Shown: positions 16,503 through 27,142, numbered from the stretch's first letter. The stretch is DNA of 64,000 nucleotides from Ralstonia sp. 25mfcol4.1 (GCF_900104095.1 NZ_FNJO01000007.1:62001-126000); one strand, 5' to 3'. The notes: a model not told the origin generated them from the letters alone. Numbers and translations: made by a program.

Positions 16503-18533
16503 ATGTCTGTCGATATCGATATCACGCAGTTTTACCAGACCTTCTTCGAGGAGGCAGAAGAACTGCTCGTAGAAATGGAGCAGCTGCTGCTGGAGGTGGA
16601 CATCGAGTCCCCCGATGCCGAAGCACTCAATGCGATCTTTCGTGCCGCGCATTCGATCAAGGGCGGTGCCGCGACGTTCGGCTTCACGGCCCTGACCGAG
16701 ACCACGCACATCTTTGAGAACCTGCTCGACCGCACGCGTCGGCGGGAACTGGCCCTCACGCGGGTCATCATCGACACCTTTCTGGAAACCAAGGACGTGT
16801 TGCAAGACCAGCTCAACGCCTATCGCAACGGCACCGAACCCGATCCGGAAACGTTCAAGCGCATCTGCGCCGTCCTGCAGCAGCTGGCCCAGGAAGCCGG
16901 CGGCGAAGCGGCCCACGCTCCGGCCCCCGCACCCGCGCCCGTGGCAGCACCCGCACCGGCCGCCGCAACGGCCGGCGGCAACCTGAAGGTTCGCCTGATC
17001 AAGGTGTCGGCCGGTGACCAGGCACTGCTGCGCGAGGAACTGGCCAACCTGGGCGAGATCACGGGCCAGGAAGAGGCCGACGGCGACCTGACCATCTGGC
17101 TGAACAGCCAGTGCGGCACCGACGACATCATCGCGGTCTGCTGCTTCGTGATCGACGAGAAGCAGATCGTCGTGGAAGCGGTGGCAGCCGGCGATCCTCC
17201 GGCCGCCGCCGCGCCCGCACCGGCGCCTGCGCCCGTTGCCGCGCCGGCCCCGGCCGCTGCTGCGCCGGCCGCCGCCCCGGCAGCCAAGGACAAGGAAAAG
17301 GAAAAGGCCAAGCCTGCGGCAGCCGCCGCCGCGCATGGCCCCGATTCGGGTTCGATCCGCGTGCCGACCGAGAAGGTCGACCAGATCATCAACCTGGTGG
17401 GCGAACTGGTCATCACGCAATCGATGCTGGCACAGACCGCTTCGTCGCTGGACCCGGTACTGTTCGACCGCCTGTTCTCGGGAATGGGCCAGCTGGAGCG
17501 CAACGCGCGCGACCTGCAGGAAGCGGTGATGTCGATCCGCATGATGCCGATGGACTACGTGTTCTCGCGCTTCCCGCGTCTGGTGCGCGACCTGGCCAGC
17601 AAGCTGAACAAGCAGATCGACCTGGTCACGTTCGGCAAGGCGACCGAACTGGACAAGAGCCTGATCGAACGGATCATCGACCCGCTGACGCACCTGGTGC
17701 GCAACAGCCTCGACCACGGCATCGAAACGCCCGAGAAGCGCGTGGCGGCTGGCAAGGAGCCGACCGGCCAGCTGATCCTGTCGGCACAGCACGCCGGCGG
17801 CAACATCGTCATCGAAGTGAGCGACGACGGTGGCGGCCTGAACCGCGACCGCATCCTGTCCAAGGCCCTGCAGAACAACCTGCCGGGCGTGTCCGAAAGC
17901 ATGCCCGACGACGAAGTCTGGCAGCTGATCTTCGCGCCTGGCTTCTCGACTGCCGAGGTGGTGACCGACGTGTCGGGCCGTGGTGTCGGCATGGACGTGG
18001 TCAAGCGGAACATCCAGGAAATGGGCGGGCATGTCGAGATCAGCTCGCGCCAGGGCCTGGGTACCACCACCCGCATCGTGCTGCCGCTGACGCTGGCCAT
18101 CCTGGACGGCATGTCGGTGCGCACCGGCGAAGAGACGTTCATCCTGCCGCTGAACTGCGTGATGGAGTCGCTGCAGCCGAAGGCCGACGACGTGCACACC
18201 GCCGCCAACGGCGAGCGTGTGATGAACGTGCGCGGCGAATACCTGCCGTTGCTGGAACTGCACAAGGTCTTCAACGTGGCCAACGCAGTGCAGGAACCCA
18301 CGCAGGGCATCGCCGTGATCCTGGCCGCCGAAGGCAAGCGTTTTGCGCTCCTGGTGGACCAGCTGATCGGCCAGCACCAGGTGGTACTGAAGAACCTCGA
18401 AACCAACTACCGCAAGGTGCCGTGCATTTCGGCTGCGACGATCCTGGGCGACGGCAGCGTCGCGCTGATCGTGGACGTGGCCGCGCTGCAGCGCACCGGC
18501 GTGCGCCGCCAGGACATGGCGGTGGCACTGTAA
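16503..18533 (+). CDS. cheA: Chemotaxis histidine kinase CheA
   Basis: A cytoplasmic kinase of 676 residues that passes phosphate to CheY and CheB. P1 (Hpt, 1-130) has the phospho-acceptor H50 in FRAAHSIKGGAATFGF. P2 (about 160-235) is bounded by two Ala/Pro-rich linkers, the second ending in a Lys/Glu-rich stretch. P3 dimerisation and P4 ATPase (about 290-540) show the N box (HLVRNSLDHGIE), G1 (DDGGGL) and G2 (GRGVGMDVVK). P5, a CheW-like domain, ends the protein. It is the first gene of the core che operon, after motAB. Confidence 0.97.
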   Translation: MSVDIDITQFYQTFFEEAEELLVEMEQLLLEVDIESPDAEALNAIFRAAHSIKGGAATFGFTALTETTHIFENLLDRTRRRELALTRVIIDTFLETKDVLQDQLNAYRNGTEPDPETFKRICAVLQQLAQEAGGEAAHAPAPAPAPVAAPAPAAATAGGNLKVRLIKVSAGDQALLREELANLGEITGQEEADGDLTIWLNSQCGTDDIIAVCCFVIDEKQIVVEAVAAGDPPAAAAPAPAPAPVAAPAPAAAAPAAAPAAKDKEKEKAKPAAAAAAHGPDSGSIRVPTEKVDQIINLVGELVITQSMLAQTASSLDPVLFDRLFSGMGQLERNARDLQEAVMSIRMMPMDYVFSRFPRLVRDLASKLNKQIDLVTFGKATELDKSLIERIIDPLTHLVRNSLDHGIETPEKRVAAGKEPTGQLILSAQHAGGNIVIEVSDDGGGLNRDRILSKALQNNLPGVSESMPDDEVWQLIFAPGFSTAEVVTDVSGRGVGMDVVKRNIQEMGGHVEISSRQGLGTTTRIVLPLTLAILDGMSVRTGEETFILPLNCVMESLQPKADDVHTAANGERVMNVRGEYLPLLELHKVFNVANAVQEPTQGIAVILAAEGKRFALLVDQLIGQHQVVLKNLETNYRKVPCISAATILGDGSVALIVDVAALQRTGVRRQDMAVAL

Positions 18534-18554
18534 TCGACAGCAAGGAGAACAGAC

Positions 18555-19049
18555 ATGGCCGGCATCGGACACATCGATACCCAGGGCAGCGAAGCCTCTG
18601 GCCAGGAATACCTGGTCTTCACGCTGGGCACCGAGGAATATGGCATCGACATCCTCAAGGTGCAGGAAATCCGCAGCTACGAGACGGTAACCCGCATTGC
18701 CAACGCGCCCGACTTCATCAAGGGCGTGACGAACCTGCGCGGCGTGATCGTGCCGATCGTGGACCTGCGCCTGAAGTTCAACCTCGCCAACGTGCGCTAT
18801 GACCACCAGACCGTGGTGATCATCCTGAACGTGGCGGGGCGCGTGGTCGGCATCGTCGTCGATGGCGTGTCGGACGTGCTCACGCTGACCGGCGACGACA
18901 TCAAGGCCGCGCCGGAATTCGGCGTGTCGGTATCCAACGAGCACCTGACCGGCCTCGGTTCGGTGGAAGGCCGGATGCTGATCCTGATCGACATCGAACG
19001 CATGATGACCAGCGCCGAGATGGAACTGATCGAAGCCGAGTTCGCCTGA
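18555..19049 (+). CDS. cheW: Chemotaxis coupling protein CheW (core-operon copy)
   Basis: A 164-residue CheW-domain adaptor linking CheA with receptors. Motifs: [36 protein letters not shown] and [17 protein letters not shown] precedes the ATG. It lies 21 bp after cheA, as is usual for the primary coupler. It is a paralogue of the copy at 8042. Confidence 0.95.
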   Translation: MAGIGHIDTQGSEASGQEYLVFTLGTEEYGIDILKVQEIRSYETVTRIANAPDFIKGVTNLRGVIVPIVDLRLKFNLANVRYDHQTVVIILNVAGRVVGIVVDGVSDVLTLTGDDIKAAPEFGVSVSNEHLTGLGSVEGRMLILIDIERMMTSAEMELIEAEFA

Positions 19050-19115
19050 GCGCGCACCGGATCGCCCCCAACTGCCTGTACCGCCGATCATCGGCAACCC
19101 TGACGACATACACTC

Positions 19116-20027
19116 ATGACGCCGCTCCGTTCTTCCTCCAGCGCCACCGGGAAGCCAGGCGCGGCCGCCAGCACGGCGACGCCGGTGCTGGCGCCCCTGC
19201 GCGACGACATGCGTGACTTCCTGCTGACCGAGCGCGACTTCGAGAAGGTGCGCGCGCTGATCCACAAGCGCGCCGGCATCTCGCTGGGCAGCCACAAGCG
19301 CGAGATGGTGTACAGCCGTCTGGCGCGGCGGCTGCGCTCGCTGCAGCTGAGCGACTTCGGCTCCTACCTGGAACTGCTCGAATCGGACGATCGCTCCGAC
19401 GAGTGGGAGTACTTCACCAACGCGCTGACCACCAACCTCACGTCATTCTTCCGTGAGGCGCACCACTTCCCGTTGCTGGCCGAGCACGCAAAGAAGACTG
19501 GGCGGCCCTACAGCGTCTGGTGCGCGGCGGCGTCGACCGGCGAGGAGCCGTATTCGATTGCCATCACGCTGGCCGAGGCGCTGGGCGACCGCGCCGGGAC
19601 CGTGCTGGCCACCGATATCGACACCCAGGTGCTGGCCAAGGCCCGCGCCGGCGTCTATACGACCGAGCAGGTGTCCCGGCTGCAGCAGGAGCAGCTCAAG
19701 CGCTTCTTCCTGAAGGGCACGGGCGCGCGCGCGGGCTCGGTCAAGGTCAAGCCGGAGCTGGCATCGACCATCGCGTTCGAGCCGCTGAACCTGCTGGCGC
19801 CCGACTGGGGCATTCGCGACAAGTTCGACGCGATCTTCTGCCGCAACGTGATGATCTATTTCGACAAGCCGACCCAGGGCCGCATCCTGGAGCGGTTTGC
19901 ACCGTTGCTCAAGCCGAACGGCCTGCTGTTTGCCGGCCATTCGGAGAATTTCTCGTATGTCACGCGCGCGTTCCAGCTGCGCGGACAGACCGTGTATGAA
20001 CTGGCGGGCAAAGGCGGAGGCGCATGA
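19116..20027 (+). CDS. cheR: Chemoreceptor glutamate methyltransferase CheR
   Basis: CheR transfers methyl groups from S-adenosylmethionine to receptor glutamates. The 303 residues comprise an N-terminal helical domain (about 28-100) and a SAM-binding domain. Visible motifs are [29 protein letters not shown] (SAM loop) and [18 protein letters not shown] beta-subdomain insert, which in enteric CheR binds the receptor pentapeptide, should be around 165-205; two receptors here carry matching xWxxF tails. The gene overlaps cheD by ATGA. Confidence 0.95.
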   Translation: MTPLRSSSSATGKPGAAASTATPVLAPLRDDMRDFLLTERDFEKVRALIHKRAGISLGSHKREMVYSRLARRLRSLQLSDFGSYLELLESDDRSDEWEYFTNALTTNLTSFFREAHHFPLLAEHAKKTGRPYSVWCAAASTGEEPYSIAITLAEALGDRAGTVLATDIDTQVLAKARAGVYTTEQVSRLQQEQLKRFFLKGTGARAGSVKVKPELASTIAFEPLNLLAPDWGIRDKFDAIFCRNVMIYFDKPTQGRILERFAPLLKPNGLLFAGHSENFSYVTRAFQLRGQTVYELAGKGGGA

Positions 20028-20686
20028 TGCGCGGCACCCCCCAGATGCCCGAGGCCATTGCCACGCGAAAGTACTTCGATCGCGAATTCGGCAAGCAGGC
20101 CATCAAGCTGCTGCCCAACGAATACTACGTGACCGGCGATGACGTGGTGCTGACCACGGTGCTGGGATCGTGCGTGGCCGCATGCATCCGCGACGAAGTG
20201 GCCGGCGTGGGCGGCATGAACCATTTCATGCTGCCTGATGACGAGAACGCCGGCCCCGACCGCATGCTGTCGGCGTCGATGCGCTACGGCTGCTACGCGC
20301 TGGAAGTGCTGATCAATGAACTGCTGAAGATGGGCGCCCGGCGCGAGCGCCTGGAAGCCAAGGTATTTGGCGGCGGCGCGGTACTGGCAAACATGACGAC
20401 CCTCAATATTGGGGACCGGAATGCCGATTTCGTACTGAAGTACTTGCGCACCGAAGAGATACGGGTGGCCGCGCAGGACCTGCGCGGGCCGCATGCGCGA
20501 CGCGTCAGCTATTTTCCCGGCACGGGTCTGGCGCTGGTGCGCCGGCTGACCCGCTCGGACGATACCGTTGGCGTGGAGCGCGACGAGCGTGCCCTGGCAC
20601 GCGCGCTGTCCACATCCACAAAGGCGCCCACCCGTGGTGCCGTGGCTTTGTTTACGCGGCAGGCATCGGCCAAGTTGCCGACCTGA
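20024..20686 (+). CDS. cheD: Chemoreceptor glutamine deamidase CheD
   Basis: CheD deamidates receptor glutamines to glutamates and can affect CheC-type phosphatases. This 220-residue protein shows the catalytic Cys and His in [12 protein letters not shown] and [10 protein letters not shown], plus the VFGGGAVL motif. The ATG overlaps the cheR stop (ATGA), implying coupling. The C-terminal ~35 residues ([23 protein letters not shown] onward) extend beyond the core and look disordered. Confidence 0.93.
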   Translation: MMRGTPQMPEAIATRKYFDREFGKQAIKLLPNEYYVTGDDVVLTTVLGSCVAACIRDEVAGVGGMNHFMLPDDENAGPDRMLSASMRYGCYALEVLINELLKMGARRERLEAKVFGGGAVLANMTTLNIGDRNADFVLKYLRTEEIRVAAQDLRGPHARRVSYFPGTGLALVRRLTRSDDTVGVERDERALARALSTSTKAPTRGAVALFTRQASAKLPT

Positions 20687-20709
20687 AAACTGAAGACGTA
20701 GAGACGAAC

Positions 20710-21783
20710 ATGACCGCCGCGAAGATCAAGGTGCTGTGCGTGGATGATTCCGCGCTGATTCGCAGCCTGATGACGGAGATCATCAACAGCCAGCCGGACA
20801 TGGAGGTGGTGGGTACCGCCCCCGACCCGCTGGTGGCGCGTGACATGATCAAGCGCCTGAACCCGGACGTGCTGACGCTGGACGTGGAAATGCCACGGAT
20901 GGACGGGCTCGACTTTCTGGAACGCCTGATGCGCCTGCGGCCGATGCCGGTGCTGATGGTGTCCTCGCTGACCGAACGCGGGTCGGAAATCACGATGCGC
21001 GCGCTGGAGCTGGGCGCGGTCGATTTCGTGACCAAGCCCAAGCTCGGCATCCGCGAGGGCCTGATCGAATACACCGACACGATCGCCGACAAGCTGCGCG
21101 CGGCGTCACGGGCACGCGTGCGCGCCCGGTCCGAAGCTGCCGCGGGCAGCGCGCCGGCGGCGCCGATGCTGCGCGCGCCGCTGCTGTCGACCGAAAAACT
21201 GATCATCGTCGGCGCATCGACCGGCGGCACCGAAGCCATCAAGGAATTCCTGATGCCGCTGCCGCCCGATTCGCCGGCAGTCATGATCGTGCAGCACATG
21301 CCGGCCGGCTTCACGAAGTCGTTCGCGCAGCGCCTGAACGGCCTGTGCCGCATCACGGTCAAGGAAGCGGAGCACGGCGAGCGCGTGCTGCCAGGCTACG
21401 CGTACATCGCGCCGGGCGACTCCCACCTGCTGCTGGCGCGCAGCGGTGCCAACTACGTGGCGCACCTGTCGCAGGAAGCGCCGGTTAACCGGCATCGTCC
21501 ATCGGTGGACGTGCTGTTCGATTCCGCTGCGATCCACGGCGGCAAGAACGTGACGGGCGTGATCCTGACCGGCATGGGCAAGGACGGCGCCCGCGGCATG
21601 CTGCGCATGCGCGAGGCCGGATCGTACAACCTGGCGCAGGACGAACAGTCCTGCATCGTGTTTGGCATGCCGAAGGAGGCTATCGCCACCGGCGGCGTGC
21701 ATGAAGTAGTGCCCCTGAACCAGATGAGCCAGCGCGTCATGGCGCACCTGGCCACGTTTGGCGCACGGGCGCAGCGCGTGTAG
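20710..21783 (+). CDS. cheB: Chemoreceptor methylesterase/response regulator CheB
   Basis: CheB removes receptor methyl groups when phosphorylated by CheA. The receiver domain (1-125) has phospho-acceptor D58 ([12 protein letters not shown]) and the KPK switch. After a short linker, the methylesterase domain (about 160-350) has the triad S170 (GASTGG), H196 (QHMPAGF) and D292 (GMGKDG). The length of 357 residues is typical. It lies 23 bp after cheD and 82 bp before cheY. Confidence 0.96.
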   Translation: MTAAKIKVLCVDDSALIRSLMTEIINSQPDMEVVGTAPDPLVARDMIKRLNPDVLTLDVEMPRMDGLDFLERLMRLRPMPVLMVSSLTERGSEITMRALELGAVDFVTKPKLGIREGLIEYTDTIADKLRAASRARVRARSEAAAGSAPAAPMLRAPLLSTEKLIIVGASTGGTEAIKEFLMPLPPDSPAVMIVQHMPAGFTKSFAQRLNGLCRITVKEAEHGERVLPGYAYIAPGDSHLLLARSGANYVAHLSQEAPVNRHRPSVDVLFDSAAIHGGKNVTGVILTGMGKDGARGMLRMREAGSYNLAQDEQSCIVFGMPKEAIATGGVHEVVPLNQMSQRVMAHLATFGARAQRV

Positions 21784-21865
21784 TCCTGGATCTCGCGCGC
21801 GAGAGGTCAGATCAGCAACAACAACCGGATGGCCGTGTCATCCGCAACCGTTTTGGAGCCGTAAA

Positions 21866-22252
21866 GTGGACAAGAACATCAAGATCCTCGTGGTCGATGA
21901 CTTCCCGACCATGCGTCGGATCATTCGCAACCTGCTCAAGGAGCTGGGGTTCACCAACGTCGAGGAAGCCGAAGACGGCGCCGCCGGCCTGGAAAAAGTC
22001 AAGGACGGCAGCTTCCAGTTCGTGGTGTCGGACTGGAACATGCCGAACATGGACGGCCTGACCATGCTGCAATCGATCCGTGCGATTCCCGAGATCGCCA
22101 AGACGCCGGTGCTGATGGTGACGGCCGAGGCCAAGAAGGAAAACATCATTGCGGCCGCGCAGGCTGGCGCCAATGGATATGTGGTCAAGCCGTTCACCGC
22201 CGCGACGCTGGACGAAAAGATCACGAAGATCTTCGAGAAGCTGGCTCAATAA
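21866..22252 (+). CDS. cheY: Chemotaxis response regulator CheY (GTG start)
   Basis: A 128-residue receiver that, when phosphorylated, binds the flagellar switch FliM. Acidic residues are D11/D12, the phospho-acceptor is D56 ([12 protein letters not shown]), the switch Thr is in [10 protein letters not shown] and the Lys in VVKPFTA. It begins at GTG 21866 ([18 protein letters not shown]), with GGAGCC as ribosome site; the upstream open frame overlaps cheB and is not credible. It is the main CheY, paired with the phosphatase CheZ directly downstream. Confidence 0.96.
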   Translation: MDKNIKILVVDDFPTMRRIIRNLLKELGFTNVEEAEDGAAGLEKVKDGSFQFVVSDWNMPNMDGLTMLQSIRAIPEIAKTPVLMVTAEAKKENIIAAAQAGANGYVVKPFTAATLDEKITKIFEKLAQ

Positions 22253-22267
22253 GAAGAGGTACGCGAC

Positions 22268-22903
22268 ATGTCGACGACTCCGACTTTCAGCCAAGAATCG
22301 GCCGAGCAGATTATCCATCGCATCGGCAACCTGACGCGAATGCTGCGCGACAACATGCGGGAGCTGGGGCTCGACAAGGAAATCGAGAAGGCCGCCCTGG
22401 CCATTCCCGATGCACGCGACCGCCTGAGCTACATTGCCGCCATGACCGAGCAGGCGGCCGAGCGCACGCTCACCGCCGTCGAACTGGCGCAGCCGCTGCA
22501 GGAAGATCTGGAAAGCAAGGCCACCGCGCTGGACAAGCGTTGGGACGAGTGGTTCGCGCAACCCGTGGAGCTGGGCGACGCCCGCGCACTGGTGCTGGAC
22601 ACACGAGAATTCCTGACCGACGTTCCGCAGAAGGCCAAGGCGACCGGCAGCCACCTGCTTGAAATCATGATGGCCCAGGACTTCCAGGACCTGACCGGCC
22701 AGGTGATCAAGAAGATGATGGACATGATCCGCACCCTGGAGCAGGAACTGCTGCAGGTGCTGATCGACAACGTGCCGGCCGAGCGGCGCGTCGAAGCGCC
22801 CCCCACGCTCATGAACGGTCCGCAGATCAACCCCGAAGGCAAGACCGACGTGGTGTCGGACCAGTCGCAGGTGGACGACCTGCTGGCCAGCCTGGGCTTC
22901 TGA
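22268..22903 (+). CDS. cheZ: CheY-P phosphatase CheZ
   Basis: CheZ speeds CheY-P dephosphorylation, ending the motor signal. The 211-residue helical protein has the catalytic Gln region in [19 protein letters not shown] and the C-terminal CheY-binding helix ([10 protein letters not shown]), both family hallmarks. It starts 15 bp after cheY behind AGAAGAGG and is the last gene of the core che operon, followed by a GC-rich hairpin. Confidence 0.95.
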   Translation: MSTTPTFSQESAEQIIHRIGNLTRMLRDNMRELGLDKEIEKAALAIPDARDRLSYIAAMTEQAAERTLTAVELAQPLQEDLESKATALDKRWDEWFAQPVELGDARALVLDTREFLTDVPQKAKATGSHLLEIMMAQDFQDLTGQVIKKMMDMIRTLEQELLQVLIDNVPAERRVEAPPTLMNGPQINPEGKTDVVSDQSQVDDLLASLGF

Positions 22904-22915
22904 GCCCCGGCAAAC

Positions 22916-22947
22916 GGGACGCGCCGGCAAGCTCGCCGGTGCGTCCC
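22916..22947 (+). terminator. Stem-loop ending the che operon
   Basis: GGGACGCGCCGGC and GCCGGTGCGTCCC form a 13-bp stem with one G-T pair around an AAGCTC loop, 12 bp after the cheZ stop. There is no long T-run, but the position and strength suggest a terminator or a 3'-end stabiliser. Confidence 0.65.
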
Positions 22948-23055
22948 GGGCTTGTCGCGAGGATGCGCCGTACGCGCGTTTTCCGTCACATGGCGGCGCA
23001 TTCGCTGGCACAATCGTGGGCAACCACGGTTTCCTACCGCCAGAGGGTCGCCCCC

Positions 23056-24414
23056 ATGCATGCTCGCCGTACCGTCGTTGCAGTCTCCGTTGCCGCCGCA
23101 CTTTGCGCATTCGCCGGCATCGCCCAGGGTCAGACGCTGACCGTCCCGCAGGTTTCCCCCAACGTTGACAGTGCCTATGCCCGGCTCGAAGCCGCGCCGC
23201 TTTACCAGAAGCTGATGGCCGACGTGCGCGCCGACGACGCGCGCGCGCTGGCGGAACTCAAGACCATGACCGAGATCCCGGCGCCGCCCTTCAAGGAAAA
23301 GGCGCGCGCCGAGTATTTCGTGTCCCGGCTCAAGGCGCTTGGCCTGACCGATGCCCATATCGATGCCGAAGGCAACGCCATCGGCATCCGCAAGGGCACC
23401 GGCAACGGCCCCCGGCTGCTGGTCTCCGCCCACCTCGATACCGTCTTTCCGGAAGGCACCGACGTCACGGTGAAGTCGCGTGACGGCAAGCTGTACGCGC
23501 CCGGTATCGGCGACGATACGCGCGGGCTTGCCGTGCTGCTGTCATGGCTCAAGGTGCTCAACGAGAACAAGGTGCGTACCGTCGGTGACCTGGTCTTTGT
23601 CGGCAACGTCGGCGAAGAGGAGCTGGGCAACCTGCGCGGCATGAAGGCGGTGTTCCGCGATCACCCCGATATCGATGGCATGGTGGGCATTGAGCCGGGC
23701 ACCGGCGAACGCGTGCTGACGCAGGGTACCGGCAGCCATCGTTATGAAGTGACGTTCAAGGGCCCCGGCGGCCACAGCTTCGGCGCCTTCGGCCTGCCCA
23801 GCGCCATCCATGCGATGGGCCGCGCCATCGGCAAGATCGGCGACGTGAAGACGCCCACCGACCCCAAGACCACGTTCACGGTGGGCACGGTCGGCGGCGG
23901 CACGTCGGTGAACGCGATTGCCGGCGACGCCCGCATGGCCATCGATATCCGCTCGAACGGCACGCCGTCGCTGCTGGAAACCGAGAAGCACATCATGGAC
24001 GCGATCGCCGCAGGCGTGGCCGAGGAAAATGCGCGCTGGAAGCCGGCCAAGGGGCAGGAAATCACGTACCAGGCGCGCATGATCGGCGATCGGCCCGCCG
24101 GCATCACGCCCACTGACTCGGTGATCGTGCAGTCGGCCGTGCGCGTGATCAAGGCGCACAGCAAGGAAGCCCCGTCGCTGCGCGGCGGCAGCACCGATGC
24201 CAACGTGCCGATGGCGCTGGGCATTCCGGCCATCATCATCGGCAGCGGCGGCAAGTCGGGCGGATCGCATTCGCGCGACGAGTGGTTCGACCCCACCAAT
24301 GCCCATGAAGGCGCGCAATGGGGGCTGACCACGGTGCTCGGCCTGGTGGGCGTGGACGGCGTCGGCGACCCGCTGCTGGCAAAGCGGCCGGCCAGGCCGA
24401 CGGCTACGCGCTGA
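23056..24414 (+). CDS. Secreted M20 family metallopeptidase
   Basis: A 452-residue enzyme of the M20 (carboxypeptidase G2/PepT-like) family, exported by an N-terminal signal peptide (about 1-26, ending AGIAQGQ). Metal ligands appear in order: HLDTVFPE (His and Asp), GIGDDTRG (bridging Asp), GEEELGN (catalytic Glu pair) and SGGSHSRDEW (final His). A dimerisation lid (about 235-340) splits the catalytic domain. The substrate is probably a peptide or N-acyl amino acid. ATG 23056 has AGAGGGT upstream. It overlaps the next, convergent gene by 11 bp and is unrelated to chemotaxis. Confidence 0.88.
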   Translation: MHARRTVVAVSVAAALCAFAGIAQGQTLTVPQVSPNVDSAYARLEAAPLYQKLMADVRADDARALAELKTMTEIPAPPFKEKARAEYFVSRLKALGLTDAHIDAEGNAIGIRKGTGNGPRLLVSAHLDTVFPEGTDVTVKSRDGKLYAPGIGDDTRGLAVLLSWLKVLNENKVRTVGDLVFVGNVGEEELGNLRGMKAVFRDHPDIDGMVGIEPGTGERVLTQGTGSHRYEVTFKGPGGHSFGAFGLPSAIHAMGRAIGKIGDVKTPTDPKTTFTVGTVGGGTSVNAIAGDARMAIDIRSNGTPSLLETEKHIMDAIAAGVAEENARWKPAKGQEITYQARMIGDRPAGITPTDSVIVQSAVRVIKAHSKEAPSLRGGSTDANVPMALGIPAIIIGSGGKSGGSHSRDEWFDPTNAHEGAQWGLTTVLGLVGVDGVGDPLLAKRPARPTATR

Positions 24415-25354
24415 GCGCGAAGCCGCGATCGAACGTGGTGGCCACGTCCAGCCGCTGCTTGAGCAGCCCCGCCTTCAGGTAGAAGTCGGCGGTCTGCTGC
24501 TGGATGGCCACCACATCCGCATCGATGGGCTGCCACTGGGTGCGGCGGCGCTCGAACTGCAGCCGCGCCGCCTCCGGCGGAATGCCGATGATGCGCGCCA
24601 GCGTGGCCGAGAACTCGGGCACGTGCTGGTACGACCAGACCTGCGCGCGCACCACGCGCTGGAGGAAGTCGGCCAGCACGGCCCGCTTGCTGGCCAGGGC
24701 GGCGTCGGTTGCCGCAAGATAGCTCAGGCCCGACCACAGCCCCCGTCCGCTCACCAGCACGCGCGCATGGCCGCTGGTTTCGGCCATCGCCGTATAGGGC
24801 TCCCAGGTGGACCACGCATCGACCGAGCCGTTGGTCAGGGCCAGCTTGGCGTCCGCGGGCGGCAGGAAGCGGAAGTCGGCATCCTCCGGTTTCAGGCCGG
24901 CCGATGCCAGCGCCTTGAGCGCGACGAAATGACCGATCGATCCGCGATTGGTGCCGATGCGCTTGCCCTTGAGGTCGGCCGCGGTCTTCAGCGGCGAATC
25001 GGGGCGCACAAGCACGGCGGTGCCGTAGGGATCCGAGCGGTTGGCGCCAATCAGACGGATGCGTGTACCGGCGGCCAGCGCGAAGATGGCGGGCGCATCG
25101 CCGATGGGCCCGCTGTCCACGGCCCCTGCATTGAGCGCTTCGGCCAGCGGTGCAGCAGCCGGGAATTCGGTCCACTGGATGTCATAGGCCAGCCCCTTGA
25201 GAGCGTCGGCCGACTCCAGCAGCGCGCGCAGGCCGCCCTTCTGGTCGCCGGCCTTCAATACCGGGCGGGGTTGGGCCCGCGCGGCGGCGGGCAACAGGGC
25301 AGACAAGGTGCCGGCGCTGGCGGCGTGCAGGAACTGGCGGCGGGAGCTGGACAT
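24404..25354 (-). CDS. ABC-type substrate-binding protein, SsuA/aliphatic-sulfonate-like (orphan)
   Basis: A periplasmic binding protein of 316 residues with a twin-arginine-like leader (SSRRQFLHAASAGTLSALL, cleavage near ARAQ). The mature part resembles SsuA/TauA/NitT proteins: an early GDQKGGLRALLES loop and a two-lobe core with TAADLKGKRIGTNRGSIGHF, VDAWSTWEPY and DADVVAIQQQTADFY. These normally deliver alkanesulfonates or similar anions to an ABC permease. No permease or ATPase gene is nearby. The start at 25354 matches the leader; the upstream extension lacks similarity. Confidence 0.85.
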   Translation of the reverse strand: MSSSRRQFLHAASAGTLSALLPAAARAQPRPVLKAGDQKGGLRALLESADALKGLAYDIQWTEFPAAAPLAEALNAGAVDSGPIGDAPAIFALAAGTRIRLIGANRSDPYGTAVLVRPDSPLKTAADLKGKRIGTNRGSIGHFVALKALASAGLKPEDADFRFLPPADAKLALTNGSVDAWSTWEPYTAMAETSGHARVLVSGRGLWSGLSYLAATDAALASKRAVLADFLQRVVRAQVWSYQHVPEFSATLARIIGIPPEAARLQFERRRTQWQPIDADVVAIQQQTADFYLKAGLLKQRLDVATTFDRGFALSA

Positions 25355-25495
25355 GCGTGCGTACGAAATCAATGGCGGAAAGCCAGACCGTACGCTTGCC
25401 CCCGGCGCGGACCAACGAATGTTTTCGCGGTTTCTTATGCTTCGCACGGCAGCGGCCACGCTGCCGCGCCGGCCTGCCGCCTGCCGTGCCGGCCG

Positions 25496-26134
25496 CTACG
25501 TGCGCGGCGCCGGCGCGTTCTGCGCGAAGGCGGGGATGTCATGCAGGCGGCCCACAATTTCAGCGATGTTTGGCCAGCGTTGCGGCACGTCGAAACCCAT
25601 GCGCGCCGCGCTGATGACCTGTGGGAACAGGTAGATGTCGGCAATCGTCGGCATATTGCCCGCTACATAGGGCCCCGTGCGGCGCGCGGCCAGGCGGTCT
25701 TCGACGGCGGTCAGGCCGACATCGACCCAATGGCGTGCCCACGCGGTGATGCCGTCGGCATCCATGCCTGGAACCTGGGATAGCCGCGCCGCCACACGCG
25801 GCGGCAGCAGCGGGTGGATCTCGCTGGCAATGGCCAGCGCAATGGCGCGAGAAAACGCGCGGTCTTCCGGGTTGGCGGGCAGCAGCGGCGGCGTGCGGAA
25901 CCGTTCATCCAGGTATTCGATGATGGCAAGCGACTGGGTGACCAGTTCGCCGGTGTCGGTCTCCAGTGCCGGCACCAACCCCTGCGGGTTGATCGCACGG
26001 TACGCCGCCTGGCGCGACTGGGCCGCGTCGCCGAAGATCGTGACGGGCTGGACATCCACCGCCAGTCCTTTGATGGCCAGCGCAATCCGTACGCGCGATG
26101 TGGCCGATGAAACCTCGTTGGCATACAGCTTCAT
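25496..26134 (-). CDS. Glutathione S-transferase, zeta/maleylacetoacetate-isomerase-like
   Basis: A 212-residue cytosolic protein with an N-terminal thioredoxin-fold GSH domain (1-80: SSATSRVRIAL, NPQGLVPAL, QSLAIIEYLDE) and an all-helical C-terminal domain (about 88-205) with the N-capping region TIADIYLFPQV. Zeta-class enzymes isomerise maleylacetoacetate in tyrosine breakdown, but the usual SSCxW motif is SSATS here, so the Cys is absent and another substrate is likely. TGGAG precedes the ATG. No hmgA or fahA homologue is next to it, so the function is open. Confidence 0.85.
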   Translation of the reverse strand: MKLYANEVSSATSRVRIALAIKGLAVDVQPVTIFGDAAQSRQAAYRAINPQGLVPALETDTGELVTQSLAIIEYLDERFRTPPLLPANPEDRAFSRAIALAIASEIHPLLPPRVAARLSQVPGMDADGITAWARHWVDVGLTAVEDRLAARRTGPYVAGNMPTIADIYLFPQVISAARMGFDVPQRWPNIAEIVGRLHDIPAFAQNAPAPRT

Positions 26135-26357
26135 GACGATTCTCCAGAGGGTGCCGATTTGCGAAACAGGACGATGGGCGTAGCGTGATCGCCGTGCGTA
26201 TCGGCGTTGTGTCATCGGACGCGCGCCCGGTATGCGTTTGTCTCGGGGCACCCGGCCGATACATTGCGACACAAAGCCCGGCGGCCCGTGACGGTTGCAT
26301 CGCCGCCGCCCTTGCGCTTCAATGGGCGCCTCGGCCCTCCGGGCCCGCAACCTGCCG

Positions 26358-27077
26358 ATGTCATTCATGGACCAGACCCCCGACACCCCCTCGCGTCCCG
26401 CCTTGCGCACGCTCACGCCGCTTGAGGCGCGTGTGGTAGCCGTATTGCTGGAAAAGCAGTACACCGTGCCCGATACCTACCCGCTGTCGCTGAACGCGCT
26501 GGCGTCCGGCTGCAACCAGAAAACCGCGCGCTCGCCCGTGATGAGCGTGACCGAGGCCGAGATCCTGACCGCGATCGATGGCCTGAAGTCGCTGAGCCTG
26601 GTCTTCGAGGGCAGCAGCAGCCGCGTGCCGCGCTTCGAGCAGAACCTGGGCAAGGTGCTGGGCGTGCCGAGCCAGTCCGCTGCGCTGCTGTCCACGCTGA
26701 TGCTGCGCGGTCCGCAAACGGCTGCCGAACTGCGGTTGAATTCGGCACGGCTGCATGCCTTCGCGGACATTTCCTCGGTAGAGGCCTTTCTGGACGAACT
26801 GGTCGAACGCTCGCCGGCGCTGGTGGTGAAGCTGCCCCGCGCGCCCGGCGAGCGCGAAAGCCGCTGGATGCACCTGCTCTGCGGTGAAGTGGCCATGCCG
26901 GAACTGGTGGCGGCGTCGCCGCGCGGCGGCGCGGAAGCCACCGCATCGCCATCGGAATTCGAGGCCCTGCGCATCAGCCATCGCGCGCTCGAAGACAAGG
27001 TGGCACGGCTGCAGGCCCTGGTGCTGGAAATGGCCGGCCAGCTCGGCATCGAGGTCGAGCCCGGCAGGCTAGATTGA
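26358..27077 (+). CDS. YceH/DUF480 family protein
   Basis: A 239-residue protein of the conserved YceH family: tandem winged-helix domains (about 15-90 and 95-180; motifs LTPLEARVVAVLLEKQYTVPDTYPL, NQKTARSPVM, LMLRGPQTAAELR) followed by a short C-terminal helix (ALEDKVARLQALVLEMAGQL). The biochemical role is unknown. ATG 26358 and ATG 26367 are both possible starts; neither has a strong ribosome site. Confidence 0.9.
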   Translation: MSFMDQTPDTPSRPALRTLTPLEARVVAVLLEKQYTVPDTYPLSLNALASGCNQKTARSPVMSVTEAEILTAIDGLKSLSLVFEGSSSRVPRFEQNLGKVLGVPSQSAALLSTLMLRGPQTAAELRLNSARLHAFADISSVEAFLDELVERSPALVVKLPRAPGERESRWMHLLCGEVAMPELVAASPRGGAEATASPSEFEALRISHRALEDKVARLQALVLEMAGQLGIEVEPGRLD

Positions 27078-27142
27078 GACGAATCTGAAACGGTCACAAC
27101 GTGTGTCCAAAGGGGCCGCGGCGGTTGATGCGGTGGTAGCCA

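Noticed and set aside
16359..19295. 978-codon open frame antisense to cheA, cheW and the start of cheR
   Set aside because: It runs opposite to three clearly recognised genes. Its product is His/Arg/Gln-rich with no family features, as expected when strongly GC3-biased codons are read backwards.
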